Below, one piece after another: positions 1 through 8,319 of a stretch of DNA of 64,000 nt (the stretch's first letter is position 1; every line of letters starts with the position of its first letter). The position numbers and the translations under genes are program-made. The DNA is from JBBSNV01 sp964458605 (GTDB lineage: Bacteria > Pseudomonadota > Alphaproteobacteria > Reyranellales > JAQSWP01), in contig CAYWLS010000020.1 of assembly GCA_964458605.1 (NCBI GenBank), forward strand, positions 15,688-79,687, written 5' to 3'. The notes under the pieces were generated by a model that was given only the letters and a program-made list of their open reading frames with translations, did not search any database and had not been told where the DNA came from.

Positions 1-1
1 C

Positions 2-823
2 AACCTGTCGGTCGACTACAACAACCGCGGCAAGGCCTATGCCGCCAAGGGCGACGAGGACCGCGCACTGCAGGATTTCGAACAGGCGATCAAGGCCTAC
101 CCGACCAACGCCACCGCCATCTACAACCGCGCCGCGATCCTGCTGCATCGCCAGCGTCTGGACGAAGCGATGACCGGCTTCGACGAAGCCATCAAGCTCG
201 ACCCGCGCGCCTTTCCCGCCCTGGTCGGGCGCGGCGACATCCTGCTGCAGCGGCATCGCTACCAGCAGGCGATCGTCGACCTCGATCAGGCCATCGCCAT
301 CAATCCTCAGAACGCGCGCGCCTACAATCTGCGCGCGGTAGGATACCGCTCGATCGGCCAGTACGACCGGGCGCTGCGCGATCACGCCGAGGCGATCAAG
401 CTCGACCCCAAGAATTTCCTGTACTGGAACGGGCGCTGCTGGACGCGCATCCGCGCCAACGATCTGCAGCGCGCGATGTCCGATTGCAGCCGCGCCCTGG
501 AGCTGAAGCCGGGCGAACCGCATGTGCTGGACAGCATGGGCTTCATCTACCTGCGGCTGGGACAGAACGACACCGCGATCGAGAAATTCGACGCCTCGCT
601 GAAGGACGGTCCCCAACGCGCCACGTCGCTCTACGGCCGCGGCGTGGCCCGGCTGCGCAAGGGCGACAAGAGCGGCGGCCAGGCCGATATCGACGCCGCC
701 ACTCAGCTTCAGCCGGACATCGCCGAGGAGATGTCGCGCATGGGCATCGTCGTCAAGGCGGATCCGCCGCCGCCGGAAGCCCCGCCGTCGCCTCGGCGAC
801 CAGCTCCTCGGTCATTTCGCTGA
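2..823 (+). CDS. TPR-repeat protein, 5' end outside window
   Basis: The open frame runs in from the window edge and stops at a TGA, so the N-terminus is missing. The visible part is built of 34-residue tetratricopeptide repeats; recurring helix pairs with the pattern N-x-R-G/A...A...D-x-x-x-A-I-x-L-x-P are clear, for example around QAIVDLDQAIAINPQNARAY. TPR arrays are protein-protein interaction scaffolds; no catalytic domain is visible. The C-terminus is a Pro/Arg-rich tail (PPPPEAPPSPRRPAPR). The last 71 bases overlap the end of the convergent helicase gene, so one of the two ends may be an extension acquired by read-through. The partner or pathway cannot be inferred. Confidence 0.85.
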   Translation, partial: NLSVDYNNRGKAYAAKGDEDRALQDFEQAIKAYPTNATAIYNRAAILLHRQRLDEAMTGFDEAIKLDPRAFPALVGRGDILLQRHRYQQAIVDLDQAIAINPQNARAYNLRAVGYRSIGQYDRALRDHAEAIKLDPKNFLYWNGRCWTRIRANDLQRAMSDCSRALELKPGEPHVLDSMGFIYLRLGQNDTAIEKFDASLKDGPQRATSLYGRGVARLRKGDKSGGQADIDAATQLQPDIAEEMSRMGIVVKADPPPPEAPPSPRRPAPRSFR

Positions 824-3290
824 GTAGCGCATCGACGCCTTCGCCATAGACCTGCTCGCGGCCGATATCGAGCAGCACCGGCACGGCCAGCGGCGTGACG
901 CGATCCAGCCGGCGCTGGCGGATGCGACCCTGGATGCGCGCCAGGAAGTCGTTGAGGCGGCCGACATCGGCCAGGTTCCAGGCCGCGTCCTGACGGGTGG
1001 CGCGCAGCAGGATGTGGTTGGGCTCGTGCCGCCGCAGAGTGTCGTAGATCAGGTCGGCGCTGAAGGTGACCTGGCGCTTGTTCTTCTCCTCGCCGGGATG
1101 GCGCCGCTCGATCAGCCCGGCCACCACCGCGACGTTGCGGAACGAGCGCTTGAGCATGGAGGATTCGTCCATCCATTCCTCGAGGTCGTCGCCCAGCATA
1201 TCCTGCCGGAACAGCTCGTCGACCTGCCGGGCATTCGGGGCGATCAGACTCCATACCGCCAGCACATAGTCGGTGGCGACGAAGCCCAGCGGGCGTAGCC
1301 GCAGCTTCTCCATGCGCCGCGTCAGCAGCATGCCCAAAGTCTGGTGCGCGTTGCGGCCCTCGAAGCAGTAGCAGACCATGAACTGCTTGCCGCCGCGCGG
1401 AAAGATCTCGACCAGCACGCCCGACCGGCCCGGCAGCACCGAGCGCCAGCGCTGCAGGCGCAGCCATTCCTGAACGTCGGCCGGCAGGCGCGTCTGCTGC
1501 TCCGTATTGGCCAGCATGGCGCGCACGCGATCCGCCAAACCGGTCGTCAACGGCAGGCGGCCGCCGGCATAGGCCGGCACGGATGGGTCTCCGCTGGTCG
1601 CCGGCATGCATTCCACCGCCATGGCGCGCACGCCCTCGAAGCGCAGATGCCGGCCGGCGAACACGAAAGTGTCGCCCTCGACCAGGCCCTGCACGAACCA
1701 TTCCTCGATCTCGCCCAGCACCGGCCCGCGCTTGAGCCGCACCTTCAGCATCGGCGATTCGACGATGGTGCCGATATTCATGCGGTATTGCTGCGCCACG
1801 CGCGGATTGGCGATGCGATAGAGGCTGGTGCTTTCGCCGTCATAGGTGCCGACCAGCCGGTGATAGCGGTCATAGGCGCGCAGCGCGTAGCCGCCATCGA
1901 CGCAAAAGCGGAACGTTTCGTCGAAGTCCTGGCGCGGCAGATGGCGGAACGGTGCGGCCGAGGTGATCTCGGCGAACAGCGAATCGGGCTCGACCGGCTG
2001 CGAGCAGGCCATGCCGACGATGTGCTGCGCCAGCACGTCCAGGCAGGGCGGCCGCGCCGGGTAGCCGTCGAGATCGCCGGCCAGCGAGGCGTCGATCGCC
2101 GCCTGGCATTCCAGCACCTCGAAGCGGTTGGCCGGCACCAGCAAAGCGCGGCTGGGCTCGTCGAGCCGGTGATTGGCGCGGCCGATGCGCTGCAATAATC
2201 GACTAGCCCCTTTGGGCGCGCCGACCTGCACCACCAGATCGATGTCGCCCCAGTCGATGCCCAAGTCCAGCGACGAGGTCGCCACCACCGCGCGCAAGCC
2301 GCCGCGCGCCATCGCGGCTTCCACCTTGCGCCGCTGCTCCACCGCCAGGCTGCCGTGATGCAGGCCGATCGGCAGGTTCTCGTCGTTCAATTTCCACAGC
2401 GCCTGGAACACCAGCTCGGCCTGGGCGCGGGTGTTGACGAAGACCAAGGTGGTCTTGTGCTGGCGGATAGCGTTGTAGACCTCGGGGATAGCGTAGAGCG
2501 CCATGTGGCCGCCCCAGGGCAGGCGCGCCTCCGGCACCAGGATCGCCATTTGCGGCGGCGCGCCGGGCCGGCCATAGACGATCGACACCGGAGCGGCGCG
2601 GTCGAAGCGCAGCCAGTCCGCCAGGCCGGGCGGATCGGGCACCGTGGCCGACAGGCCGACGAAGCGCACATTGGGCGCCAACTTCGCGATGCGCGCCAGG
2701 CCCAGCGCCAGGAGCTGGCCGCGCTTGCTGTCGGCCAGCGCGTGCAGCTCGTCGATCACCACGGTGCGCACCGTGCCAAACAGCTTGGGCGCCTCGATAT
2801 AGGACAGCATCAACGCCAGCGACTCGGGCGTGGTCAGCAATATGTCGGGCGGCATCAGGCGCTGGCGCTGGCGGCGGCTGGCCGAGGTGTCGCCGGTCCT
2901 CACCTCGCATTCGATGTCGAGCTTCATCTCGGCGATCGGCGCTTGCAGATTGCGGGCAATGTCGACGGTCAGCGCCTTGAGAGGCGAGATGTAGAGCGTG
3001 TGGAAGCCTTTGCGCGGCTCGCGCGGCACGATGCTGCGCTTGGGCCGTGCGGCGAACTCCGCCAGGGTCGGCAGGAAACCGGCGAGGGTCTTGCCGCCGC
3101 CGGTCGGCGCGACCAGCAGCGTGGATTGGCCATTGCGCGCGGCCTCAAGCATCGCCAATTGATGCGCGTGCGGCTGCCAGCCCCGGCTGGCGAACCAGTC
3201 GCCCAGGCGCTGCGGCAACAGATCGGGATTACTACTTTCCAACCCTTGATGCATAAACACAATATAGGGATTACGTTGCAACACTCCCAC
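753..3290 (-). CDS. ligase-associated DEXH-box DNA helicase (Lhr-like)
   Basis: An 845-residue superfamily 2 helicase of the Lhr type. Seen: motif I APTGGGKT at about residues 61-68, motif II DELH at 180-183, SATV (motif III), and RIGRANHRLDEPSRA (motif VI), followed by the long Lhr-type C-terminal region. Members of this subfamily are encoded with a metallo-beta-lactamase exonuclease and an ATP-dependent ligase and are annotated as a ligase-associated DNA damage response set; both partners lie just to the right, transcribed divergently. I chose the GTG at 3290 because GAGG lies six bases upstream; an in-frame ATG at 3254 is the alternative. The first 15 or so codons are AT-rich and seem to derive from the neighbouring inserted DNA, since the family normally begins near LLPQRLGDWFASRGW. 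The usual phosphoesterase PdeM partner is not in view. Confidence 0.9.
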   Translation of the reverse strand: MGVLQRNPYIVFMHQGLESSNPDLLPQRLGDWFASRGWQPHAHQLAMLEAARNGQSTLLVAPTGGGKTLAGFLPTLAEFAARPKRSIVPREPRKGFHTLYISPLKALTVDIARNLQAPIAEMKLDIECEVRTGDTSASRRQRQRLMPPDILLTTPESLALMLSYIEAPKLFGTVRTVVIDELHALADSKRGQLLALGLARIAKLAPNVRFVGLSATVPDPPGLADWLRFDRAAPVSIVYGRPGAPPQMAILVPEARLPWGGHMALYAIPEVYNAIRQHKTTLVFVNTRAQAELVFQALWKLNDENLPIGLHHGSLAVEQRRKVEAAMARGGLRAVVATSSLDLGIDWGDIDLVVQVGAPKGASRLLQRIGRANHRLDEPSRALLVPANRFEVLECQAAIDASLAGDLDGYPARPPCLDVLAQHIVGMACSQPVEPDSLFAEITSAAPFRHLPRQDFDETFRFCVDGGYALRAYDRYHRLVGTYDGESTSLYRIANPRVAQQYRMNIGTIVESPMLKVRLKRGPVLGEIEEWFVQGLVEGDTFVFAGRHLRFEGVRAMAVECMPATSGDPSVPAYAGGRLPLTTGLADRVRAMLANTEQQTRLPADVQEWLRLQRWRSVLPGRSGVLVEIFPRGGKQFMVCYCFEGRNAHQTLGMLLTRRMEKLRLRPLGFVATDYVLAVWSLIAPNARQVDELFRQDMLGDDLEEWMDESSMLKRSFRNVAVVAGLIERRHPGEEKNKRQVTFSADLIYDTLRRHEPNHILLRATRQDAAWNLADVGRLNDFLARIQGRIRQRRLDRVTPLAVPVLLDIGREQVYGEGVDALLSEMTEELVAEATAGLPAAADPP

Positions 3291-3342
3291 ACAGAACCTC
3301 TATAACGCGATAGCCACCCTTATCTGTGATACCGGCTCAAAA

Positions 3343-4707
3343 ATGAGAAACCTAATTGATGGCCATTATGGTTTGTGGCGGCTCCCAAATATCGAGGAAG
3401 AGCTGTTTGGCGTACTGCACACAGACCCCGCTTACAAATTAATAGTCTTTAATAGAGATCACTATATTCATACCCACCTTAACAACTATGACATCTATGG
3501 CACCACGAATGACGGGCTAGCTTTCTCATTAAGTAATTTTTCAAGCTACAGACAGAGTCTTGGACCTCAGAAAGATGAAAAGACCGATTCATATCCACTT
3601 TCAGTTGCTGCGTTCTGGCCAGAGCTTGTGATACAGGGATGTCACAACAAAGACCTCACATCGATATACGTAACTAGCTTGATTCTAGAATTTGAGCAGC
3701 CACGCTTTTGGTCTAATGACTTAGTGGAAAGTTTGTATGGCTCAGATTTCATAGGCCCGATCATTGCAAAAGATCATTCCGATCACGTTCAATTATCTTC
3801 GTGCGACGACTTTGATTTATCGTTATCAGTGTACGCGAAGGGAGACCTAGGGGATCGGGCGCACTTTTCTCTTACTGGCGCATTTGAATTCAAATTCAAA
3901 AATTCGAGATCGGTTTCATCGACCGCAGACTATGCCAAGTCAATAAAAGCCTTATTATCTTTTGCTAGGCATGCCATCGTCTACATATCCGCGTGCTACT
4001 TCGAACAGAAACCAAAAACAGAACTGATTCATGTTCAAAAGGGTTGGATAAATAACGAGCTATATAAGCCGTCTTCAGGCGAAGTAGATTACTCAAACCC
4101 GTATACCCTATTTGATCTGTCCGCATTGGAAAAGTCTTACCCTAATTTTATCTCCAATTGGATCACGCAATACCCGAAACTAAAGAACATAATTGATGCT
4201 TACTCGGCAGGCCTCTTTTCCAGAGATCTCCCACCAACGTATAGGATCTTTCTTTTATGCCAAAGCGCTGAGCTATTTGGCCGCTTCATATTTAATGAAG
4301 CAGAAGACATAAGGACAAGAAATCAGAAAAGAAAGGAACGCATTCTTGGATTAATCAAAGACATTGATGATTTAAATTGGCTAAAGGGAAAACTAAGCTA
4401 TGCCAATGACCCAACCTTTAGGCGGCTATTAAAGCATTTGCTTGATTCCGATCCTGAAGTGGCAAGAAAATTTATCAAGAATCAAGATGCTTTCATAAGT
4501 GATGTCGTTGAAGTCAGAAATTCAATAGTCCACTACAATAGAGCAGGTGAAGATTTAGTTAAGGATTTTGACCTAAGTCGGCGATTTGCCGAATTGTCCA
4601 TTTTGATAACCGGAGTAATTTTAAAACAGTTCGGCTTCTCAACTAAGCATATAAAAGAATCTATTTATAATACAAATCTCTATAGTTTCCTTCGCGACAA
4701 ATCTTAA
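3343..4707 (+). CDS. ApeA-like HEPN-domain protein (candidate anti-phage defence)
   Basis: A 454-residue protein in DNA much richer in A and T than its surroundings, with AT-ending codons, so it looks acquired. The N-terminal half (GHYGLWRLPN..., DIYGTTNDG, then a run ending LEFEQPRFW) has the look of the ApeA N-terminal beta domain. The C-terminal third is helical and carries R-N-S-I-V-H at residues 392-397, the R-x4-H motif of HEPN ribonucleases. In ApeA-type systems a single HEPN protein blocks phage growth by RNA cleavage that stops the host; that function is inferred here from family resemblance. It sits alone in the gap between the divergent helicase and exonuclease genes. No good Shine-Dalgarno is visible before the ATG. 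A non-defensive HEPN protein remains possible. Confidence 0.65.
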   Translation: MRNLIDGHYGLWRLPNIEEELFGVLHTDPAYKLIVFNRDHYIHTHLNNYDIYGTTNDGLAFSLSNFSSYRQSLGPQKDEKTDSYPLSVAAFWPELVIQGCHNKDLTSIYVTSLILEFEQPRFWSNDLVESLYGSDFIGPIIAKDHSDHVQLSSCDDFDLSLSVYAKGDLGDRAHFSLTGAFEFKFKNSRSVSSTADYAKSIKALLSFARHAIVYISACYFEQKPKTELIHVQKGWINNELYKPSSGEVDYSNPYTLFDLSALEKSYPNFISNWITQYPKLKNIIDAYSAGLFSRDLPPTYRIFLLCQSAELFGRFIFNEAEDIRTRNQKRKERILGLIKDIDDLNWLKGKLSYANDPTFRRLLKHLLDSDPEVARKFIKNQDAFISDVVEVRNSIVHYNRAGEDLVKDFDLSRRFAELSILITGVILKQFGFSTKHIKESIYNTNLYSFLRDKS

Positions 4708-4798
4708 CGGAGTTACTTTAAATGGAACTTGATTACTATGCTTGCCGTTAAGTTTGACTTTATGGAGCTGCATCGACGCCGTTTCCTGAGATAGTGAC

Positions 4799-5812
4799 AT
4801 GCCCGCGCCGCACCCCGAAACCTGGCTGAAAGTCACGCCCAAGGGCCTGTATTGCGAGCCGGGCGGCTTCCACATCGATCCAGCTTGGCCCGTCGACCGC
4901 GCCGTCATCACGCATGGCCATGGCGACCACGCCCGCGCGGGCCATAGATCGGTACTCGCCACCGCCGAAACAACCGCGATCATGGGCAGCCGCTTCGGCG
5001 CCGATTTCGCCGGCGCCGCGCAATCCGTCGCCTACGGCGATACCGTGCAGATGAACGACGTCACCTTGAGCTTCGTGCCGGCCGGCCACATCCTGGGCAG
5101 CGCGCAGATCGTGCTCGACTACCAGGGCAGTCGCGCCGTGGTCTCAGGCGACTTCAAGCGCCGTTTCGATCCCACCTGCCCGCCCTTCGAGCCGGTGCCG
5201 TGCGACGTGTTCATCACCGAAGCCACGTTTGCGCTGCCGGTGTTCCGCCATCCCGACGATGCCGGCGAGATCGCCAAGCTGCTGCATTCGCGCAGCCTGT
5301 TCCCCGAGCGCTGCCAATTGGTCGGCGTCTATGCGTTGGGCAAGGCGCAGCGCGTGATCGCCCTGCTGCGCCGGGCCGGCTACGACGCGCCGATCTATCT
5401 GCACGGCGCGCTGATGGCGCTGACCGAGCTTTATCAGAGCCGTGGCATCGATCTGGGCGACGTGCGCCCCGCCACCGGCGTCAGTCAGGAAGAGCTGCAG
5501 GGCCAGATCGTGCTGTGCCCGCCCTCGGCGCTGAGCGACCGCTGGACGCGCCGCCTGCCCGAGCCGCTGCCGGTGGCGGCGTCGGGCTGGATGCGGGTGC
5601 GCGCCCGCGCCCGGCAGAACGGCGCCGAGCTGCCACTGATCATCTCCGACCATGCCGATTGGGACGAGCTGCTGCGCACGGTGGAAGACGTGGCGCCGGC
5701 GGAGATCTGGGTGACGCATGGGCGCGAGGAAGCGCTGATCCACGAGGTGCGCAAGTCGGGCCGTCGCGCCCGCGCATTGTCGCTGGTGGGACGCGAGGAC
5801 GAAGAGGACTGA
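4799..5812 (+). CDS. ligase-associated DNA exonuclease (metallo-beta-lactamase fold)
   Basis: A 337-residue beta-CASP-type metallo-beta-lactamase protein. Seen: the zinc motif THGHGDHARAGH near residue 38, the GDF motif after VVSG, TEATFALP, and the later SDHADWDEL and WVTHGRE segments carrying the remaining metal and nucleic-acid ligands. Proteins of this kind with a neighbouring ATP-dependent ligase are annotated as ligase-associated DNA exonucleases in a DNA damage response cassette. Its stop TGA overlaps the ligase start by one base (TGATG), implying translational coupling. The 91 bases upstream are still AT-rich, so the promoter may lie inside the inserted DNA. Confidence 0.92.
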   Translation: MPAPHPETWLKVTPKGLYCEPGGFHIDPAWPVDRAVITHGHGDHARAGHRSVLATAETTAIMGSRFGADFAGAAQSVAYGDTVQMNDVTLSFVPAGHILGSAQIVLDYQGSRAVVSGDFKRRFDPTCPPFEPVPCDVFITEATFALPVFRHPDDAGEIAKLLHSRSLFPERCQLVGVYALGKAQRVIALLRRAGYDAPIYLHGALMALTELYQSRGIDLGDVRPATGVSQEELQGQIVLCPPSALSDRWTRRLPEPLPVAASGWMRVRARARQNGAELPLIISDHADWDELLRTVEDVAPAEIWVTHGREEALIHEVRKSGRRARALSLVGREDEED

Positions 5813-7416
5813 TGCGCCGCTTCGCCGCCCTGCTCGATGCGCTGTCGTTCCAGCCCGCCCGCAATGCCAAGCTGCGGCTGATCGAGGACTATCTGCGCTC
5901 GACGCCCGATCCGGATCGTGGGTACGCCCTGGCGGCGCTGACCGGCGCGCTCAGCCTGCCCAACGCCAAGCCCGCGGTGTTGCGGGCGCTGGGCGAGGCC
6001 GCGACCGACGAGAAGCTGTTCCACATATCCTACGACTATGTCGGCGACCTGGCCGAGACCCTGGCCCTGGTGTGGCGCGGCGCCAGTGGCGGCAATGTGC
6101 AACCGCCGTCGCTGACCGCCGTGGTCGAGACCTTGCGCGCCGCGCCGAAGAAGGAAGTGCCGACCCTGATCTCGGGCTGGCTCGACACCTTGGACGCCAC
6201 CGGCCGCTGGGCGCTGCTGAAGCTGATCACCGGCGCGTTGCGCGTCGGCGTGTCGGCGCGGCTGGCGAAAACCGCGCTGGCCAATGTCGGCAACGTGCCG
6301 GTCGAAGACGTCGAAGAGATTTGGCACGGGCTGGAACCGCCTTACGAGGCGCTGTTCGCCTGGCTGCTGCAGGGCGGCGACAAGCCCGAAGCCCTGGCCG
6401 CCGTCTCGTTCCGGCCGCTGATGCTGGCGCAGGCGCTGGACGAGAGCGAGCTGGCGGCGATGGACCCGGCCGAGTATCGCGCCGAGTGGAAATGGGACGG
6501 CATCCGCGTGCAGCTCGTCTCCGGCAGCGAGCACCGCCGGCTGTTCTCGCGCGCCGGCGAAGACGTGAGCGCCGCCTTCCCCGACATCATGGCCCACACC
6601 GATTTCTCCGCCGTGCTGGACGGCGAGCTGCTGATGGCGCATCGCAACGAGGCTGGCCAGGTGAGCATCGCGCCGTTCAACGACCTGCAGCAGCGATTGA
6701 ACCGCAAGGCCGTGACCAAGAAGATGCTGGAGCAATATCCGGCGCACATCCGGCTCTACGACATATTGTTCGAGGATGGCGAGGATTTGCGGACCTTGAA
6801 CTTCGACCAGCGCCGGGCACGGCTGGAAGCCTGGTACGCCAAGGCGGAACGGCCGCGCTTCGACGTCTCGCCGCTGATCGACTTCAAATCATGGGATGAG
6901 CTGGCCAGATTGCGCGAAGGCGCGCGGGCGGCCTCGGTCGAAGGGCTGATGCTGAAGCGCGCCGCCAGTCCCTATCTGGCCGGCCGCGCCAAGGGGCATT
7001 GGTTCAAGTGGAAGCGCGACACGCTCACGGTGGATGCCGTGGTGATGTACGCTCAGCGTGGCCACGGCAAGCGGTCGTCGTTCTATTCCGATTTCACCTT
7101 CGGCTGCTGGCGGCCCAACGAAGAGGCGCCGGGCGGGCGCGAGCTGGTGCCGGTGGGCAAGGCCTATTCCGGCTTCACCGACGAGGAGCTGAAGAAGCTC
7201 GACAAATTCGTGCGCGACCACACCATCGAGCGCTTCGGCCCGGTGCGCGAGGTGGAACGCAAGCTGGTGGTGGAGATCGAGTTCGACGCCGTGCAGCGCT
7301 CGACCCGGCACAAATCGGGCGTCGCCATGCGCTTCCCGCGCTTCCACCGCATCCGCTGGGACAAGCCGGCGGAGGAGGCGGACGAGCTGGAGACGCTGGT
7401 GAAGATGATTGAGTGA
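5812..7416 (+). CDS. ATP-dependent DNA ligase, ligase-associated cluster type
   Basis: A 534-residue cisplatin-resistance-associated type ATP-dependent DNA ligase. An N-terminal helical DNA-binding domain (residues 1 to about 200) is followed by the adenylation domain, with the active-site lysine K227 in EWKWDGIRVQ, then DGELL, EGLMLK and FKWKRD motifs, and an OB-fold C-terminal domain ending near RFPRFHRIRWDKP. It seals nicks using ATP and is a second ligase beside NAD-dependent LigA in such bacteria. The start overlaps the exonuclease stop. The open frame continues far upstream of this ATG, but that part only mirrors the exonuclease gene in another frame. Immediately after its stop the base composition falls sharply. 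Confidence 0.93.
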   Translation: MRRFAALLDALSFQPARNAKLRLIEDYLRSTPDPDRGYALAALTGALSLPNAKPAVLRALGEAATDEKLFHISYDYVGDLAETLALVWRGASGGNVQPPSLTAVVETLRAAPKKEVPTLISGWLDTLDATGRWALLKLITGALRVGVSARLAKTALANVGNVPVEDVEEIWHGLEPPYEALFAWLLQGGDKPEALAAVSFRPLMLAQALDESELAAMDPAEYRAEWKWDGIRVQLVSGSEHRRLFSRAGEDVSAAFPDIMAHTDFSAVLDGELLMAHRNEAGQVSIAPFNDLQQRLNRKAVTKKMLEQYPAHIRLYDILFEDGEDLRTLNFDQRRARLEAWYAKAERPRFDVSPLIDFKSWDELARLREGARAASVEGLMLKRAASPYLAGRAKGHWFKWKRDTLTVDAVVMYAQRGHGKRSSFYSDFTFGCWRPNEEAPGGRELVPVGKAYSGFTDEELKKLDKFVRDHTIERFGPVREVERKLVVEIEFDAVQRSTRHKSGVAMRFPRFHRIRWDKPAEEADELETLVKMIE

Positions 7417-7573
7417 AAGTTGAATCTTCCCAACCTCTTAGATAGATGAGCAGCACTCTCTACTGCGCAAGAGTGCCGTCACTTTGCTAGCAGTTTCAAT
7501 CAGTTATTTAACTTTCCTGAAATCTTGAATACAATTGCCAATAGTTCTTTTCGTATGTTGGGCACCGAGCGCA

Positions 7574-8305
7574 ATGTCTACTCGCTCAAAAATTGAATGG
7601 ACCGAACACACTTGGAACCCTGTAACAGGGTGCACTAAAATTTCTCCTGGTTGTAAGCACTGCTATGCAGAAACTCTGGCTCGGCGTCTAAAGCTAATGG
7701 GAGTTGAAAGCTATTCGAATGGCTTCAAATTAACCCTCCATCCAAATCGAATTTCCGATCCAATAAGGCGTAAGAAACCTACGGTCTGGTTTGTCAATTC
7801 CATGAGCGACCTTTTCCATGAAAAGGTTCCGTTCTCATATATTGACCAGGTGTTTGGAACAATTGAAGCTACGCCGCAGCATCGATATCAGATTCTCACC
7901 AAGCGACCACTCGTAATGGAGCGCTACTTCAAGAATCGGATTGTGCCTACAAACGCGTGGCTGGGGACTTCTGTCGAAGACAGGCGTTATGGTGTTCCCC
8001 GCATTGATCCGCTCAGACGCATCAAAGCAAGGATCCGATTTCTCTCAATCGAGCCACTTTTGGAAGATATCGGGTCAATTGACCTTACTGGGATTGCATG
8101 GGTAATTGTCGGCGGTGAATCCGGGCCAAAAGCCCGACCTATGCAGCCAGAATGGGCACGTTCAATTCGATCACAGTGCGAATCTTTTGGAGCTTCCTTT
8201 TTCTTTAAGCAGTGGGGGAGCCACGGCGAAGATGGAATAAAGAGAAACAAGTCGGCAAATGGACGAAGTCTCGACGGTAAGCACTATGATCAAATGCCTG
8301 CATAA
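7574..8305 (+). CDS. DUF5131 / phage gp37-gp68-like three-Cys-motif protein
   Basis: A 243-residue protein of the Phage_Gp37/Gp68 (DUF5131) family. The N-terminus reads KIEWTEHTWNPVTGC followed by KISPGCKHCYAE, giving Cys20-x6-Cys27-x2-Cys30, a radical-SAM-like iron-sulfur motif with unusual spacing. Later conserved blocks VWFVNSMSDLFHE, LTKRP and WVIVGGESGPKARP are seen. The biochemical activity is unknown; a radical SAM or photolyase-like chemistry is inference. It lies 14 bases before TcmP, its usual partner, in DNA clearly richer in A/T than the ligase. An upstream in-frame ATG at 7535 would add 13 residues, but the family start fits MSTRSKIEW. A TACAAT hexamer at 7530-7535 is a possible -10 box. 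Confidence 0.85.
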   Translation: MSTRSKIEWTEHTWNPVTGCTKISPGCKHCYAETLARRLKLMGVESYSNGFKLTLHPNRISDPIRRKKPTVWFVNSMSDLFHEKVPFSYIDQVFGTIEATPQHRYQILTKRPLVMERYFKNRIVPTNAWLGTSVEDRRYGVPRIDPLRRIKARIRFLSIEPLLEDIGSIDLTGIAWVIVGGESGPKARPMQPEWARSIRSQCESFGASFFFKQWGSHGEDGIKRNKSANGRSLDGKHYDQMPA

Positions 8306-8319
8306 GGATCAGCGTCCTG

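Noticed and set aside
3225..3274. Direct repeat GGGATTAC at 3225-3232 and 3267-3274, as a target-site duplication
   Set aside because: The copies are only 42 bases apart, do not flank the insertion, and an eight-base match is not improbable here.
5200..5811. Open frame upstream of the DNA ligase start
   Set aside because: It lies entirely inside the exonuclease gene in another frame, and the ligase family start matches the ATG at 5812.
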